Below, piece after piece: positions 1 through 12,686 of a stretch of 64,000 nt of DNA. Under the pieces are notes generated by a model, which made no database searches, was not told the origin of the DNA, and was given only the letters and a program-made list of their open reading frames with translations. The translations under genes and the position numbers were made by a program. This stretch comes from Mytilus galloprovincialis (taxonomy: Eukaryota > Mollusca > Bivalvia > Mytilida > Mytilidae), in contig NC_134847.1 in the NCBI RefSeq assembly GCF_965363235.1, forward strand, positions 58,498,439-58,562,438, given 5' to 3'. How positions within the stretch are numbered: position 1 is the first letter of the stretch; each line of letters begins with the position of its first letter.

Positions 1-170
1 GCCACTGGGTCGATGCCACTACTCGTGGACGTTTCGTCTCAGAGGGTATCACCAGCCCAGTAGTCAGCACTTCGGTGTTGATATGAATATCAATTATATG
101 GTCATATTTATATTTCCTGTTTTCAAAACTATGAATTTTTCGAAAAGCTAAGGATTTTCTTATCAAATTA
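1..170 (+). repeat. Mytilus-type interspersed repeat, family D (right part)
   Basis: Starts at the window edge and contains CCACTGGGTCGATGCCACT and AGTAGTCAGCACTTCGGTG, which I recognise from a very common Mytilus repeat. Other pieces of the same family in this window lie at 13810-13983 (minus), 20970-21255, 25100-25170 and 39625-39850. No coding potential is evident. The class of the element is not known to me. Confidence 0.7.
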
Positions 171-196
171 TGACCTTTGATAATAGAGTTCATGTG

Positions 197-275
197 ATTC
201 CGTTTTTCTTTACTCTCATAACTGGGACAGTTCGAGAACACATTATCCTTATTTTATATTGATCCGTCAACTTAA
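197..275 (+). repeat. 79-bp direct repeat, copy 1 (unoccupied TTAA)
   Basis: This 79-bp block recurs at 695-773 with one visible mismatch. Both copies end in TTAA. Here TTAA (272-275) runs on into TTGCAT. In the second copy the TTAA is followed by the 2 kb element at 774-2843, after which TTAATTGCAT resumes. This copy therefore looks like an unoccupied paralogous site. Confidence 0.75.
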
Positions 276-360
276 TTGCATATTGTAATGGTAATGTGGC
301 GTTCTTAACTAGCTTTTATTAATTGTAAATGGTTTTCGTCTAAAACAGCTGGGATGTAAA

Positions 361-466
361 ATAGTTATCCCACTCGAACTTGGTGTGTCAGTGTTTAATC
401 ACCCTCTGGCCTCCGGCCATCGGAGTGATTTTACACTGACACACCAAGTCCGAGTGGGATAACTAT
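361..466. repeat. Fold-back (MITE-like) palindrome
   Basis: Inverted arms 361-393 and 434-466 match at 32 of 33 positions, beginning ATAGTTATCCCACTCG on the left and ending CGAGTGGGATAACTAT on the right, with a short loop rich in CTCCGG. It has no ORF. It is probably a small non-autonomous DNA element; a target-site duplication is not clear. Confidence 0.75.
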
Positions 467-694
467 TAAGGACAGTTTAACTTACTGAGATAAACTCGTG
501 TATTTCTACTTTGTTACAGTTGTCAAATTCATCTGATTTTTTGTCATTTTGCTCCGGCTGATCAAATTGACATTGATACCAATTTTGTTATGTTTGTGAT
601 CTTAACATTAACTTCAGTGTAAAACGTAGAAATGGTGTGATGAGTGACGTTTATAAAGAAGAGGTGTATAGGTACACTATATATTAGAGATGTT

Positions 695-773
695 ATTCCG
701 TTTTTCTTTACTCTCATAACTGGGACAGTTCGAGAACACATTATCCTTGTTTTATATTGATCCGTCAACTTAA
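695..773 (+). repeat. 79-bp direct repeat, copy 2 (occupied TTAA)
   Basis: Second copy of the block at 197-275. It is interrupted at its terminal TTAA (770-773) by the transposon-like element that follows. Confidence 0.75.
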
Positions 774-2843
774 GGCGAAGTGTACGTAATTGCACGCCTC
801 TAGCGGAATACGGGATTAAAAACGTTCGTCGTTAGTTACGCAAGTTATCTCCCTTACTCCAAGAAAGGACACACGAAAAAGAAACTACTTTCTGCGGTCT
901 ATAATGAATCCAACAAGCACGCCTGTGCTGTCTTAAACCTCATAGAAATTATCTAAATAACTCCAACTAGAAATCACAGCATTCTGTACGTTGTTCAGTG
1001 TGCAGTCTGACTTAAAAACACTGTTTTCTTTTTTTGGTTTTAGACGCGTAGGAGAAGGCATTTCGTGTTTATGATATCATCAGAAAGAAAAAACGCCTCA
1101 CAACAAAATTATAAACAAATAAACAAATAAACATGTAACATTTTTTCTTCTATTGATATCAAATTAATTAAAATAAACCTGAATTGACCCAACAATATCG
1201 ATTTAAAAAGCCGTAGTCTTGAACGAAAAACACACTTACTCAACGTAAAGTTTTAAAATAGGTTACAAATAATTAATGAAAGACGTGTGAATTTTTAAAA
1301 TTGTTTAATTAAAAAGACGTTGAAATGTTCGTATTTTGTGCAATTGAAAATTTAAGGACATGATTTATATTTATATAAGATATCAGACGATACCAAGAGT
1401 TCATATAATTTACATTCAACGTTTTTATCGAATATTTCAAGGCTTTTTGACTATCAATGTTGACCCCCTTCCAATTGATTAGATAAAATGAATGGATTGC
1501 CGCCCCTGTTTCAAACTCAGGTCCTATAAACTGACTGGTATTCGAATTTGTTAAAAGAAATAATTGGTATCTCTGACTCATATTGATTCAATACCGTAAT
1601 GCGAAAAACAATCATTTGTTTCCGCGAATTCCGAACAGTTAGAAATATATTCCCGAGTTTCAATTTGAGTAACTCGAATAATTCAAGCCCTTTCCTTGTC
1701 CGATTTTCTCCTACATGAGAAATGCAGCATTCGTACATCAGCTGAATAATACGACTGAATTATTCGGGTTACAATTTGTGTAAATCCCGAATGCACATAA
1801 AAGTAAAGGTCCAGGCCGACTTTCGGGAAAGGACTGTTGTAGATTTCAGATTGATTTCCAGAAATAAAAATCATAGAAAAATGTTTCACGTAAATATTCG
1901 TCTTCAGACGTGTAAAGTTATACAACGGTTACTAGCCGGTCTGGGTTGTGATAAAAAGAAGATCATGCAATGCATAAAATATATAATGTCGTGGCTCAGG
2001 GATGTGTTGAATTATAGAGATGCTTATGCGGCACAAAGATAAGATTAATTTACCCAAATGTACTAAGAATTACCACACAACTTAAATTTACTTAAATATT
2101 GATTTGTTATCCTGTGCCAGACAGATGGCTGATATTCTGAGAAGAGACCTTGATGAAATGAAGTTTTATGGGAACAAAGATTTTGAAAACACGTCGCAGT
2201 GTTTAGATTTTAACAAAAAATAAGGCACCAAGGTCGAAAATAGTTCTAGTTCATAATGAAGAAAATGTCAACCGTTTTATAGCTTGGCGATCTCCGCATG
2301 CACCCGAATATAATAGACAAATACAATACAATAATACACAAAACGTAACATAAAGAACTAAAGACCGAGCAACATGAACTCCAACAAAATTGTATATATT
2401 TCATACAAGTATAGAACTATATGAAGCGTCGTAACTGGTGCAGCGACGTCAATAACGTTGTCGTTGTTTTTTGTTTTTTTACACGCAAAATTCAACTTTA
2501 ACAGGGTATAGCTTGAAAAGTAGCACGGTTGCTAAGGACTTTCTTTGTACCAATCGATTCCTCGGACATTTTAGAATCGTCTCATAAATTTAAAAAAAAA
2601 TCGATTGTCTAATATAATAGAAAATCTTGGAAATGTAACAATTCTTGTCGAATTTCACGATTTTCCCTATATATCCTTTGTAATTTTGGTGTATGATACT
2701 GTTAACTTCAACAGCTCGTATAACAAAAACGAAAACGGTTACCCCCTTTTTTTATTTTATTTTCCGATTTATTTTTACAAGTAGAATCTAAATGTAAAAT
2801 TTCAAAAAAATCCATTGTGTAGTTTAATTACGTACACTTCGCC
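774..2843. mobile_element. Non-autonomous TTAA-flanked DNA transposon (piggyBac-like target site)
   Basis: A 2070-bp segment bounded by perfect 18-bp terminal inverted repeats: GGCGAAGTGTACGTAATT at 774-791 and its reverse complement at 2826-2843. It is flanked on both sides by TTAA (770-773 and 2844-2847). TTAA duplication is typical of the piggyBac superfamily, although the first bases of this inverted repeat are not the usual piggyBac CCY. Inside are only short ORFs without recognisable transposase motifs; the longest (1776-2042) matches nothing I know. A fragment of repeat family B may sit near 2340-2385. I infer a non-autonomous derivative. Confidence 0.7.
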
Positions 2844-2847
2844 TTAA

Positions 2848-4210
2848 TTGCATTGTACATTTTGGTTTAAAGTGTGAATTCGTATGAATAACCACGAAGA
2901 GGAAGACCGGGATTCTACTTCCAGAAATGGTGGCACGTTAACATAACTTTTCGCTGTATAGTGTTGTTGTTTTTTATCATTGTCTTATGATCTTTATATA
3001 TTAATACCCTTTTTAGGGCTATTGTGTTTTAGTTGAAATGTAACCGAGGCTAGCTTATTTTGCCATATATTCTTGAATTTTATTTATATACCATAACTGA
3101 ATTACTTTAAAAACGCAACACTCATTTTGTTTTATTTTTTTAACAAATCATGGTTGATTCTCTTACATACTTACCATACTTTTTTCTCTTTAGAAAAAAT
3201 CAACATCTGTCTTACCTGTGGTTATTAAACAAACCGGATTATTGAAGTCGCACGAATTTTTTTGTACAAAATTTGGAACCCATAAGAAATTTTTTTTTCT
3301 TCGTGATCCATGGTCACACTTAAATCATTTAAAACATGATACTTCTCCATGTAACCAAGACTGAGGAATAAAAAACCCGAATCAGCCCATAAGAATATTG
3401 CAAACAGGAAAACGTGAATATGCTGCTACCAAACATTTGACGTCAGAAACTCGTCTAACTGTCCTTCCGACAACGATACAGGCAGACGGGATTTTTTTAT
3501 GACCATCAATGACCAGATCAACATGTAGTGACAATGAAACGTCAAAAACTTTGATTACACAACGTCATTTGTGCGACATGTTTCGGATGCAACATCAACT
3601 GCTAATCAAATTTCTGAATGCCATTGCACACAGAGTTATGCCATAGATAATTACCATAAACTGAACTGCCAAAGAATCGACTGTATAAAAACATTTAAAG
3701 CCCTTAAGTTTCACCCGTATAATTTCCAAATCACACTGTTATGGGTGGAACAAAGGCAAAATCAGAATGTGCACACCAAAACCCAAAACGTGCGAACAGA
3801 ATTAAATGACTTTTCTGACAATCAGGCTGACATTGCTTTAGACGGTGACACATCCATTGGTAAGGCGAAAACCAGGGTTTCAGTGTCCACCACATGATTT
3901 GGACACTAATTAAAACGACGTAATCAATTTTACTTCGAACTACAATTTCTTTTTTAAACAATGAAGTATTGGATGAAATTTCTGCTCATAAGTTTGTTCA
4001 ACAAAAATCTCATATTTGAAAATAGGAATCAAAAAGTATAATCTAGTGTTGCGTTCCTAAAGTCAGTCAGTATAGTATATTACAATTCTTCGCAACATTG
4101 ATCATTAGAATAGGCGTATTATGTGAACTTGATTCATGAGTATGAACGTTTTGATAGTATAAACGATTCAATTATTTAAAAGGAGGCTTACGTTTAAAAT
4201 ACGTAAATAA
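2848..4210. other. Intergenic, no supported gene
   Basis: AT-rich intergenic sequence upstream of the first PHYHIP-like gene. One ORF of 108 codons (3571-3897) has no recognisable motif, no splice partner and no family resemblance, so I treat it as chance. I see no RNA gene. Confidence 0.5.
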
Positions 4211-4214
4211 GGTC

Positions 4215-4303
4215 AAGGAAGTTATCAGATATCTTGTTCAATATTAACACCATGATATGATTCCAGGTAGTATTATGAATAAAGCTGGGATTTTGTTTTC
4301 AAA
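4215..4303 (+). promoter_or_regulatory. Upstream block conserved between PHYHIP-like genes 1 and 2
   Basis: The sequence just before the ATG resembles that before gene 2 (about 16405-16490). Shared pieces in the same order are AGATATCTTGTT, a GTA(A)TA...TAT(G/A)AATA segment, AGCTGGG and CAAAATGGC. It probably holds the proximal promoter or 5' UTR copied in the tandem duplication. Gene 3 lacks clear similarity here. No transcription start can be fixed from sequence alone. Confidence 0.45.
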
Positions 4304-7300
4304 ATGGCTTCAGTAAAGGTAGATTCTAGTCACTTTGTAAGTAGAACATGTTATCTATATTGGCGTTATCTTTTTTTTTTCTTTCGAGGTGGTAAATAAA
4401 ATATATATCATATTATTCCTAATTGTACAAATCGCAAATTTTACTCAGAAGAGTCATTTATCGATATATTGCTGAGGTATCTCAAATGATAACTATAAAA
4501 AAAAAGTTTATTCCACCATTTTCTACATAAAATAATGCCTGTACCAAGTCAGGAATATAACAGTTTTTATCCATTCGTTTGATGGGTTTGAGCTTTTGGT
4601 TTTTGACATTTGATCAGAGACTTTCCGTTTTGAATTTTTCTCGGAGTTCAGTATTTTTGGGATTTTATTTTTTTGTATATACTCGCCTAATATTTTTTTT
4701 TATATGAATGTATTTAGTATAGACAAAGATTTCATATGATTGTGTGACATATCTTCTTACAAAGGATATTTGACGAGAATAACCACACATTTCAACAATA
4801 AAACGTACCAGGGATCATATGTGGTTTAAATTATCATGAAGATATATCTTTGTTTTTAATACAGTCTAGTGCATTAACAAATTAAATTTTAAACGGTCTG
4901 CAACTGCATATAAGATAATTGAAAAGCAAAAACTTAACTCTTTTTGAAAATGTTGGTCAAGTTGGCTTTATTTTGTTTGAACTTTACTACTGTTTAACTG
5001 TAAATCTTTTTTCTCGGAGTTCTGTGTTTTTTGTTATATTTACTTTTCATTGATAAAATACTATAATATCTCTTACTAGAACCAGCTTAGATCTGGATAT
5101 TAACGTTCACCAAAAACATTACTGGAGCGCGTGACAAATAACAAAAGTCACATATTATTCCACAAAAGAGACACTATTATAGAGAAAAGTTGTGGAAAAA
5201 CATACAACAATATGACCAAAACATACCTGAAACACATATTCAATGATAATTCTATACTGTTAAAGAAATACATTTTATTTAGATTCCATTTAGGTGTTTA
5301 CTTTCTTATCCATTTTTATAGTAACTGATATTGAATGACAGTCCAGCTGAAATTTAAGACAAATCAACATTTTTATATTTACACATAAAACTTCTTTCCA
5401 GGCTGCACCATGGTGTTGGTATATAAAGCTTACAGACATGAGTTATCATGAAATTGAATTACAAATAAGTAGTCCAATCTGTTATCCCGTTGATGTCCTA
5501 TTAATGGTATTGGTGGATAAATCCGATTCATCTTCAACGAATGTGTTCATGAACTCTCATCACGAAGAACTGTCTATTACATTGAATAAATATTTTATTC
5601 AAAAGAATAGTTTCATTGTGTATGTGTACGGACTAAAGACTATCGTTTCGAGTACAGAACAATATGACAGGGTATTATGTAGTGGAACTATAGAAGTTGT
5701 GTGTATGTATACATTTTTATCCTCCTGAATTGCAGGGTGTTTAAGTCAGTTATTAGTTAAAGTAAAATATGTCAGTGTATCTATTAAGATGCATTTTCAC
5801 ACACATTATACAATGAAATGCACTTTTATGATCCTCACGACGTTCCTCAATATGCATTAAAATAAATATGATATTGCTTTCAACAATCACGTTATTGGTA
5901 CATCCTTATTTTAATTTAAAAAAAAGTAGTTATTTCTTTCATTGAATTATAAAGGTCCAGTGGATATTCAAAAGACTGTTATTTTGGGACTACACGAAGA
6001 AGAAACACATACCTTCCCTTTTTTATCAACAGAAACACAGGTAAAATTAACAAGAAACATTGCACTTTTTACACAAAATTACATTACATCATATAGAATA
6101 GTTAAGGATGTTATTAGATTGATATATGTATACATTTAATGTATCTCAGTACTTTTTTTCTCTTTAATAAATCAAAGCTCATTGTTTACTATTGAATCCC
6201 AAACGCAATGAAAATGTAGAAATATAGTATTAACGGTGAAGAGATTTAAAATCGGTAAAGTAATGTTGCCACTAATATAAAAGTTTGTTGCACTTTTTTC
6301 ATGACAGTGTTTTAGAATTTAGACTTTTTGCCATAACCACAGGGTATAATAAATATACAAAGTCAGTTATTTTTTAATATATATCAAAGTTACCAGGCTT
6401 TTAATTTGCGTTTTGTTTACATAAACTCATTAGTGACGCTCAGCTCAAAAGCCAAACAAATATAAAGTTGAAGAGCATTGAGGACACAAATAAAATTTAG
6501 TTGACAGAACTATACCATCAAATAATACCAAAAAACAAAACACATACTAGTATTGAGTTCATCAGTTTAACAGAATTAAAATTAAAATATGGAAGTGTTT
6601 AGAGAATAAGAGGAATAATAAAACAAAACGCTAAGTTAACATTATTGTCTACAATGAATACATGTAGGAAAGCAGTAACTTTTCACAACGATGCATTATT
6701 TCCGATCTGGTTCACTTTCATCATTACTTAGCTAACTTGATTTAAGACTGAAATCAAAGCTTTTCTTTTTGTAGGATATGCTGCCAGTAATAGTTCATCG
6801 CCAACCTCCGTCGCTTTACAGACTAGATGTAAATGTTATGTTTGAAAAGGAAATGGATTTTATTGTCTTTGTTAGAGCAAACAATCAGCTGCGATGTTTT
6901 ATTGTCAATGGTCGGATTTTTAACAATACGTTTCCTTTTGAGTTGCCATCTGCATCATCAGTTTCATGCATGGTGGTATGTGCATGTCGGAAACAGCGGT
7001 TAGAAGGAAGCATTTGGATAACCACTACAATATCGTATAGCCATGTCATAAGTTTTAAAACGTGTAAGAAATATTTCATTATATAAACTAAATACAAACA
7101 AGCAAGGACACAACATAAACCAATGTAGTTATACATTTCAATAATCCCTTTTTATAGAATAGGAATCTGTTGAGTCTAGACTTGATCACATAAAACATAA
7201 GCATTTGGGTTATTTGATTATAAAAATAGATGAATAAACGGTGCAGTAATCACATTATACGCCTCTTCTAAGTCATGTACAAAGGTACAAAAATGCATTG

Positions 7301-9500
7301 TTTCAGTACTGAAACACACATTAACTGCAACGAAACCCGTTTTGAATTCCATTATAATACTTTATCTTACCTCCTATACATTTCTAGGAATATGAAGGTT
7401 AAAAGCGTCCTCGTGGAAACCGTGTATATTTAATATTAGGTTAGTTGGGAGGCGGGGATTATTTCATACACGGTTAGTAGTGGAGTTGCGTCACTTTATA
7501 TTCCATTTAAGGTAATAAGGAGGCGGGGTTTATTTCATACACGGTTAGTAGTGGTGTTTCGTCTCTTTAGAAAAACAAAACAGTACTGAGAAAAAATCTT
7601 TAAGGTTTCAACGTACGAAGAGAGTGATGATAAAAGTGAAATAAATTCATAAAACACATTTAAATCTAACAAGTTGTCATTGTTGGCATCTGTTTTGTAG
7701 GATCAAAGGAAGTAGTTTCTTAATCATGTTTTGCTAACTGTATTGAAAACTTGCTCATTTTGATAGGTCACTAGTTTAAATTTTACACGTTAAGATAGTC
7801 GGTAAGATAAATTTGTTACATCGTGTGCTAGTGACGTTATACGGTATATGTGGGGTCAGTAAATTCCATATGGGGATTTGAGCTTCGCTCTCACCCCATA
7901 TGGAATTTACACCATATATACCGTAAAAGGTCAGTAGCACACTATGTAACTAATAATATCAGACGACAATGAATAATAAAAAAGAAAAAAACATATTTAC
8001 TATAAAACACAAATACAAATTTCTAATACAGCTTTTGTTTTCAACTATTAATGTTTTCCAAATAAGTAATATCATAATGAAAACAAAAGATGTATATAGC
8101 AATACTGAACTAGGATAGTGATTTTGTTTTTTATGGGGGATGTATTTATTGCAATATGTTATTATCACAAGATTCTAACATTAATTTGATGTACTGTAGG
8201 TACATTAAACAAATTTTGTTTTAGTAAAGTGAGTTAAACCAAGAGCAACAGAAATTCAAAAATAAAAAAAAAATTCAGACGACTTAACGGTATACCACCA
8301 ACAGCGGGTTGATACCAGGCTATTGAAAACCTTTGCGTCTGCAATTTGTTCAAAATATCAAATTTACATTTGTCATTAGATGTTTTCTATGTAAATTAAG
8401 GTAATATATTATAGGTTTTTTAATGCATTCATAAATCATAAAACTTCATCTGAATATCGAAAATTAAATTATGAAGAAGTTAAAAGAATAATATCGCACC
8501 TTTTTATATACATTCTATATATGACAGTTGTTGTCTTTTCGTTTGATGTGTTTTATCATTTCAGTTTGCCATTTGATAAAGGACTTTCCGTTTTGAATTT
8601 TTCTCGGAGTTCAGTATTGAAGTTGATTACATCACTGGAAAAACAAATTTTACGTGTATCATTTTTTTCAATATTCAGATACAAGTCAACGAATTATTAA
8701 ATTTCACCAACCTCCAAAAACACCCATTTGATTAACCTTTATTAAAATTATAAAAAGATAACATTATGTTCTACAAAGCAAAATTTTTATTTCAGGAATT
8801 TAATAAGATCAATTATCTATTTTCAGTTTTATCATTGGTGGATACATACCGATTGTACGATCTCGCAATAGCATTTGGGACAAGGAAAGTAACTCCGAAC
8901 ATGCGACCTATTCAATACTTCTATAGGAATAAATCAAAGGAGTATTTTGATATGATAATGAAACAACTGGATGGAGAAATGCGACCATATTTGAAAAGCA
9001 ATGGTGGGGAACAGGGTTCTGTAGTAAACGGAAGGTTATCCGGTTTATTTTTCAGTACATATACTGATGCTATGACGAATATTCCAGATCCCTATTCTTA
9101 TTTTGGGCCAATTCGATTATATATCCAATGTTTAGAAATGTTCAACCCTGAGTGTAATTTATATTTTGCAGATTTTTACTGTCACGATAAACGACACCAT
9201 GTGACTGTTATTGTAGTCCCAAAGTTTTCAATGGATAACGAATTTTGTCGACAGTATTTGAAAGAATTGGACGTTTTTTATAATCCTTATTTGTGTTTGA
9301 GAGTACAATGTAATGGTGCTCTTACTGTAGTTGCAAATATGGATGTGACTGTTGAAGTGTTTTATACTGAGACCGTTAATGTGAGACGAGCTCTAGAGTT
9401 TAAGTATGGTTTTATAGAAAAAACAAAAACAATCGGTCGCGGATATGCTCACCCGTCTGGTATCCCGAAAAATCCTTCTTGTTCGATCTGTAACTTATAA
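4304..9500 (+). CDS. PHYHIP-like protein, tandem gene 1 (five coding exons)
   Basis: Exons: 4304-4336, 5402-5702, 5955-6040, 6775-7063 and 8827-9500; all junctions are GT-AG with phases 0, 1, 0, 1. Total 1383 nt, 460 residues. Residues 1-11 are a tiny first exon. Residues about 12-111 and 141-236 are beta-rich segments that may be fibronectin III-like. Residues 237-460 are the PHYHIP C-terminal domain: FYRNKSKEYFD near 268, LYFADFYC near 348, DNEFCRQYL, and an NPSCSICNL end that parallels the DPSCKTCN end of vertebrate PHYHIP/PHYHIPL (recalled, not searched). Vertebrate PHYHIP binds phytanoyl-CoA hydroxylase and DYRK1A; function here is inferred only. The protein is longer than vertebrate members (about 330-376 residues). 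No signal peptide or membrane segment is evident. The start is supported by the matching first exons of genes 2 and 3. Confidence 0.88.
4511..4670 (+). repeat. Retroelement 3'-end fragment, family A (copy 1)
   Basis: Lies in intron 1 of PHYHIP-like gene 1. The family is marked by GTACCAAGTCAGGA, CCATTCGTTTGATG, GACTTTCCGTTTTGAATTTT and CGGAGTTCAGTATTTTTG. Seven copies in the window share the same 3' end but start at different points, the pattern of 5'-truncated retroposition, and all seven are on the + strand. A 47-bp tail-like scrap near 4995-5035 may be an eighth. Confidence 0.6.
7440..7560 (+). repeat. Short tandem duplication
   Basis: Two direct copies, about 70 bp apart, of a block with GGAGGCGGGG, TTATTTCATACACGGTTAG and TAGTGG, in intron 4 of PHYHIP-like gene 1. 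A partial inverted match (CCGTGTATATTT) precedes them near 7420. Confidence 0.5.
7814..7950. repeat. Fold-back (MITE-like) palindrome
   Basis: Long imperfect inverted arms: left about 7814-7875 (GTTACATCGTGTGCTA, then ACGGTATATG and AATTCCATATGGGG) and right about 7893-7950 (the complementary order). It lies in intron 4 of gene 1. No ORF. Confidence 0.7.
8521..8618 (+). repeat. Retroelement 3'-end fragment, family A (copy 2)
   Basis: Short copy starting GACAGTTGTTGTC and running through GACTTTCCGTTTTGAATTTT to CGGAGTTCAGTATT. It is in intron 4 of PHYHIP-like gene 1, about 200 bp before the last exon. Confidence 0.6.
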
Positions 9501-9583
9501 TAATCATATATTGTTCTTCACAAGTTTAAAATTTGTTGACAACGTATGTAGCTTAGAATTTCTGGCAACCGAACTATTTTAGT

Positions 9584-9589
9584 AATAAA
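9584..9589 (+). terminator. Polyadenylation signal AATAAA of PHYHIP-like gene 1
   Basis: AATAAA about 84 bp after the stop codon. The surrounding 3' UTR (TTAGAATTTCTG, CAACCG) is also found after gene 2, where the matching hexamer reads TATAAA (22944-22949). The tandem duplication therefore included the 3' UTR. Confidence 0.5.
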
Positions 9590-10104
9590 CATGTAATGCA
9601 TTAAAATATTTTACATAATACATGCAATATGCATTTTACCTTCTGATCGTTTTATGTTTTACGTTTCATTGATATATTCATATCTAAACACAAACACTAC
9701 ATAATAATATATTATGTTATGATTTTTTTTCTCGCCCAATATGACTTTTGGACTGGAAGCTACTAATGGATGATTGTGTTTTACTTGTAACATATAAGAC
9801 ACCTGATGTTATATATTAAATCGGCATTGATTTTATGTATTTTAACATATCTGTACATCAAGTCACGCGATACTGATTTTAACAGAAATATAAGTACTGC
9901 TTAAAATCAAATATGTAGGAGTATATATTGTTACAGGTTTTGATAAGAATTCAATAAAACCCTCTATCATACTGTTTAGTATAACCAAGGGATATAGATT
10001 ATCCCTGAGGTTATTAAACAATGATTGCAAAAGTACCTATTCTATTCCCTGTACGGTAAACAATTCTTCCCTTTCGACGTACAATTTATTTGCTTCATTT
10101 ACCT

Positions 10105-10490
10105 GAAAGAGGGACGAAAGATACCAGAGGGACAGTCAAATTTATAAATCGCCATGGCTAAAAATGAAACAGACAAACAGACAAACACATGACACAACTT
10201 AGAAAACTAAAGAATTAGCAACATGAACCCCGCCAAAAACTAGGGATGATCTCATGTGATCCGGAAGGTTAAGCAGATCCTGCTCCACATGTGGCACCCG
10301 TCGTGTTGCACATGTTATAACAAATCCTATAAATAGTCTAATTCGGTAGGTCATTTTCATGAAAGGGAGACGATTGTAGTTAAGACGTAAGGAACATATC
10401 CGATATCATCTGTGAAACTCATGATGGCGTCCGTAAAATTTACGAACAGATGATTTCAACTTCAGCATTTGAAATTCCTGGTCTAATAGC
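10105..10490 (-). repeat. Retroelement 3'-end fragment, family B (copy 1, longest)
   Basis: Carries GGGACGAAAGATACCAGAGG, GCAGATCCTGCTCCACATG and CACCCGTCGTGTTGC. The minus strand of this family reads in one frame as HVEQDLLTLPEHLRSPL (clearest at about 16060-16120). I recall this as the degenerate 3' part of a mussel reverse-transcriptase element of the Penelope-like kind. This copy extends furthest (TAGTCTAATTCGGTAGGTCA, GATGGCGTCCGTAAAATTTA). The link to the element is from memory. Confidence 0.55.
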
Positions 10491-10784
10491 TGAACTTTTA
10501 CATGTAAACAGTAGTTTTTCTTTCTAAATACAGTCATATTAAAGTTTAAATATGATACATCTTTACTCTACGGAATCTTTAAAAGATAGTTGAAGAGAAA
10601 AGGCCAATAAAGGGTCATAATCTAGCCCTAAATAGAGGCTACATTAGTAGGAATCACTATCATAAAACTTAACTTGTCAGGGAAATGTAGAATATAATGA
10701 AAATAGGAAAAAATGTTACCTCACCTGACTTCAGTTTTTAACCACTCAGGTGTTGATGGTACACAGTGTTTCTATTCATATATA

Positions 10785-11370
10785 GATATAGGAAGATGTG
10801 GTGTGAGTGCCGATGAGACAACTCTCCATCCAAATAACAATTTATAAAAGTAATCCATTATAGGTCAATGTACGGCCTTCAACACGGAGCCTTGGCTCAC
10901 ACCGAACAACAAGCTATAAAGGGCCCCAAAATTACTAGTGTAAAACCATGATCGGGAAAACCAACGGTCTAATCTATATAAAAAACGAGAAACGAGAAAC
11001 ACGTATAAATTACATAAACAAACGACAACTACTGTACATCAGATTCCTGACTTAGGACAGGTGCAAACATTTTCAGCGGGATTAAACGTTTTAATGGTAC
11101 CAAACTTTCTCCCTTTGTCTGAAACAATAGCATAACATCACAACATAGAAAAACACACGATAAATATCAATTGGAAGGCTTAACTCAATCAAAAAACGTA
11201 AATTAACACACTATGAACGAATAAATTTTATCTGCGATATCTGAATGCAAATGCACAGTTAATAAAATAATAGGGACAAACATTCAAGGCCAAAAAGCAA
11301 ACAAACAAGTCCAAACAAAGCCATATCAAGACCCCACCGCGAAATATTTAACCCTTCGAAAATAATCACT
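10785..11370. repeat. Interspersed repeat, family C (long copy)
   Basis: Begins GATATAGGAAGATGTGGTGT and contains AACACGGAGCCTTGGCTCAC and GGCCCCAAAATTACTAGTGT. A 220-bp copy lies at 57813-58036, with scraps at 34438-34482, 39228-39262 (minus) and 58165-58215 (minus). It is non-coding and its class is unknown to me. Confidence 0.6.
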
Positions 11371-12164
11371 TTTGAAAAAAAAGGTTTTATTTAAATATAC
11401 AGGTAAATGAAAAATAACTTTGTCGTTTAAGGTATACGACTTATGTGTATAAAATAGGAATACAAAGAAAGTTCTGTCATATAAATACATAATTTAACAC
11501 TAGATACAAATTGGGGTGAATTGCAACAACAAAACTATACAGTAAGAGCTAGTTAAAACTTCCCTGTACAGATATGGCTATAATAGTATATGATATATTA
11601 CAATTTGTGTATTTTACTAAGGTGGTTGTGGACTTATTTCTTGTCAAGTTTACCTAAATTTCATTTCAAGATAAAAAAAAAATATATGTTCATGAAAGTT
11701 ACATAGGCTATGAAAAACTCAATTGCATGCATTAATCAAGATTCGGTTTAAAATATTTTTTCTTCGTCTTATTCAACACATATCTTGAAAACGACATAAG
11801 AAAAAGACATTTGCTGGAAACTAAGTTCTAAATTGGTACGTGTGCAGTAAGATATATGTACTTTTTTTTAATACATGTATATAAAAATCATCTAACAATG
11901 ACAACAATGAAAAAGGAGAAAACACCAACGTACGGAGACAATATCATAACAATAAATTTCAAAAATACAAAGCGTGATATTCACACCGTTCGACTTCTTT
12001 ACACACAGACAATATGACAAATTCGTGTGATTAGCAGAAACCTTTAAAACGTAACTTTATAATATTTAAATCGATTTTGATGTGTTTCATCAATTTAAGA
12101 TAAAACTCGACGTTGAAAGCACAATGATTTACCCAGTGTCAAGACGATATACAATTGCTTAATT
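11371..12164. other. Intergenic, no supported gene
   Basis: AT-rich sequence between repeats. I see no ORF with family features, no RNA gene and no obvious repeat boundary. Confidence 0.45.
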
Positions 12165-12372
12165 TACGACAACGGCATGGCTAAAAATAAAAAGACAAAC
12201 AGACAAATAATAGTTCAAAAGACACAACACAAAAATCTAAAGACTAAGCAACAAGAACCCCAACAAAAACTAGGCGTGATCTCACGTGCTCCGGAAGGGT
12301 AAGCATATCCTGCTCCACATGTGTCACCCGTCGTGTTGCTTATGTTATAACATTCCGGTAAATACTCTAAGA
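12165..12372 (-). repeat. Retroelement 3'-end fragment, family B (copy 2)
   Basis: Contains CATGGCTAAAAATAAAAAGA, GATCTCACGTGCTCCGGAAG and CACCCGTCGTGTTGCTTATG. It is the same family and orientation as 10105-10490 and 15900-16142. Confidence 0.6.
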
Positions 12373-12686
12373 TAGTCTAGAGATATATCTTATATAACGA
12401 GACAGAGCGGGAATCATTATGATAATGAATTGAACCCTTAAAACAATAAAAATCGTCATTAGTCCAATTTTGCATACGGTGGTTAGACTTATATTTTTTT
12501 GTAAACGATTTTTTAATTCATCAACAAATACAATTACCACTAATTGATAAAATTCTAACAATAATAATTTATTGAATTCATAATGAATACTATCTTGTCA
12601 ATGCAGTACACTAACAGGAGCAATTGCCCAGTGCCTCAGTGGGAACTGTCAGTTTCTTACATTAATTGAGTTTGAAGCATACTCAA

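Noticed and set aside
3571-3897. 108-codon ORF upstream of the array
   Set aside because: No family resemblance, no splice signals linking it to other coding sequence, and a length plausible by chance in a long non-coding region.
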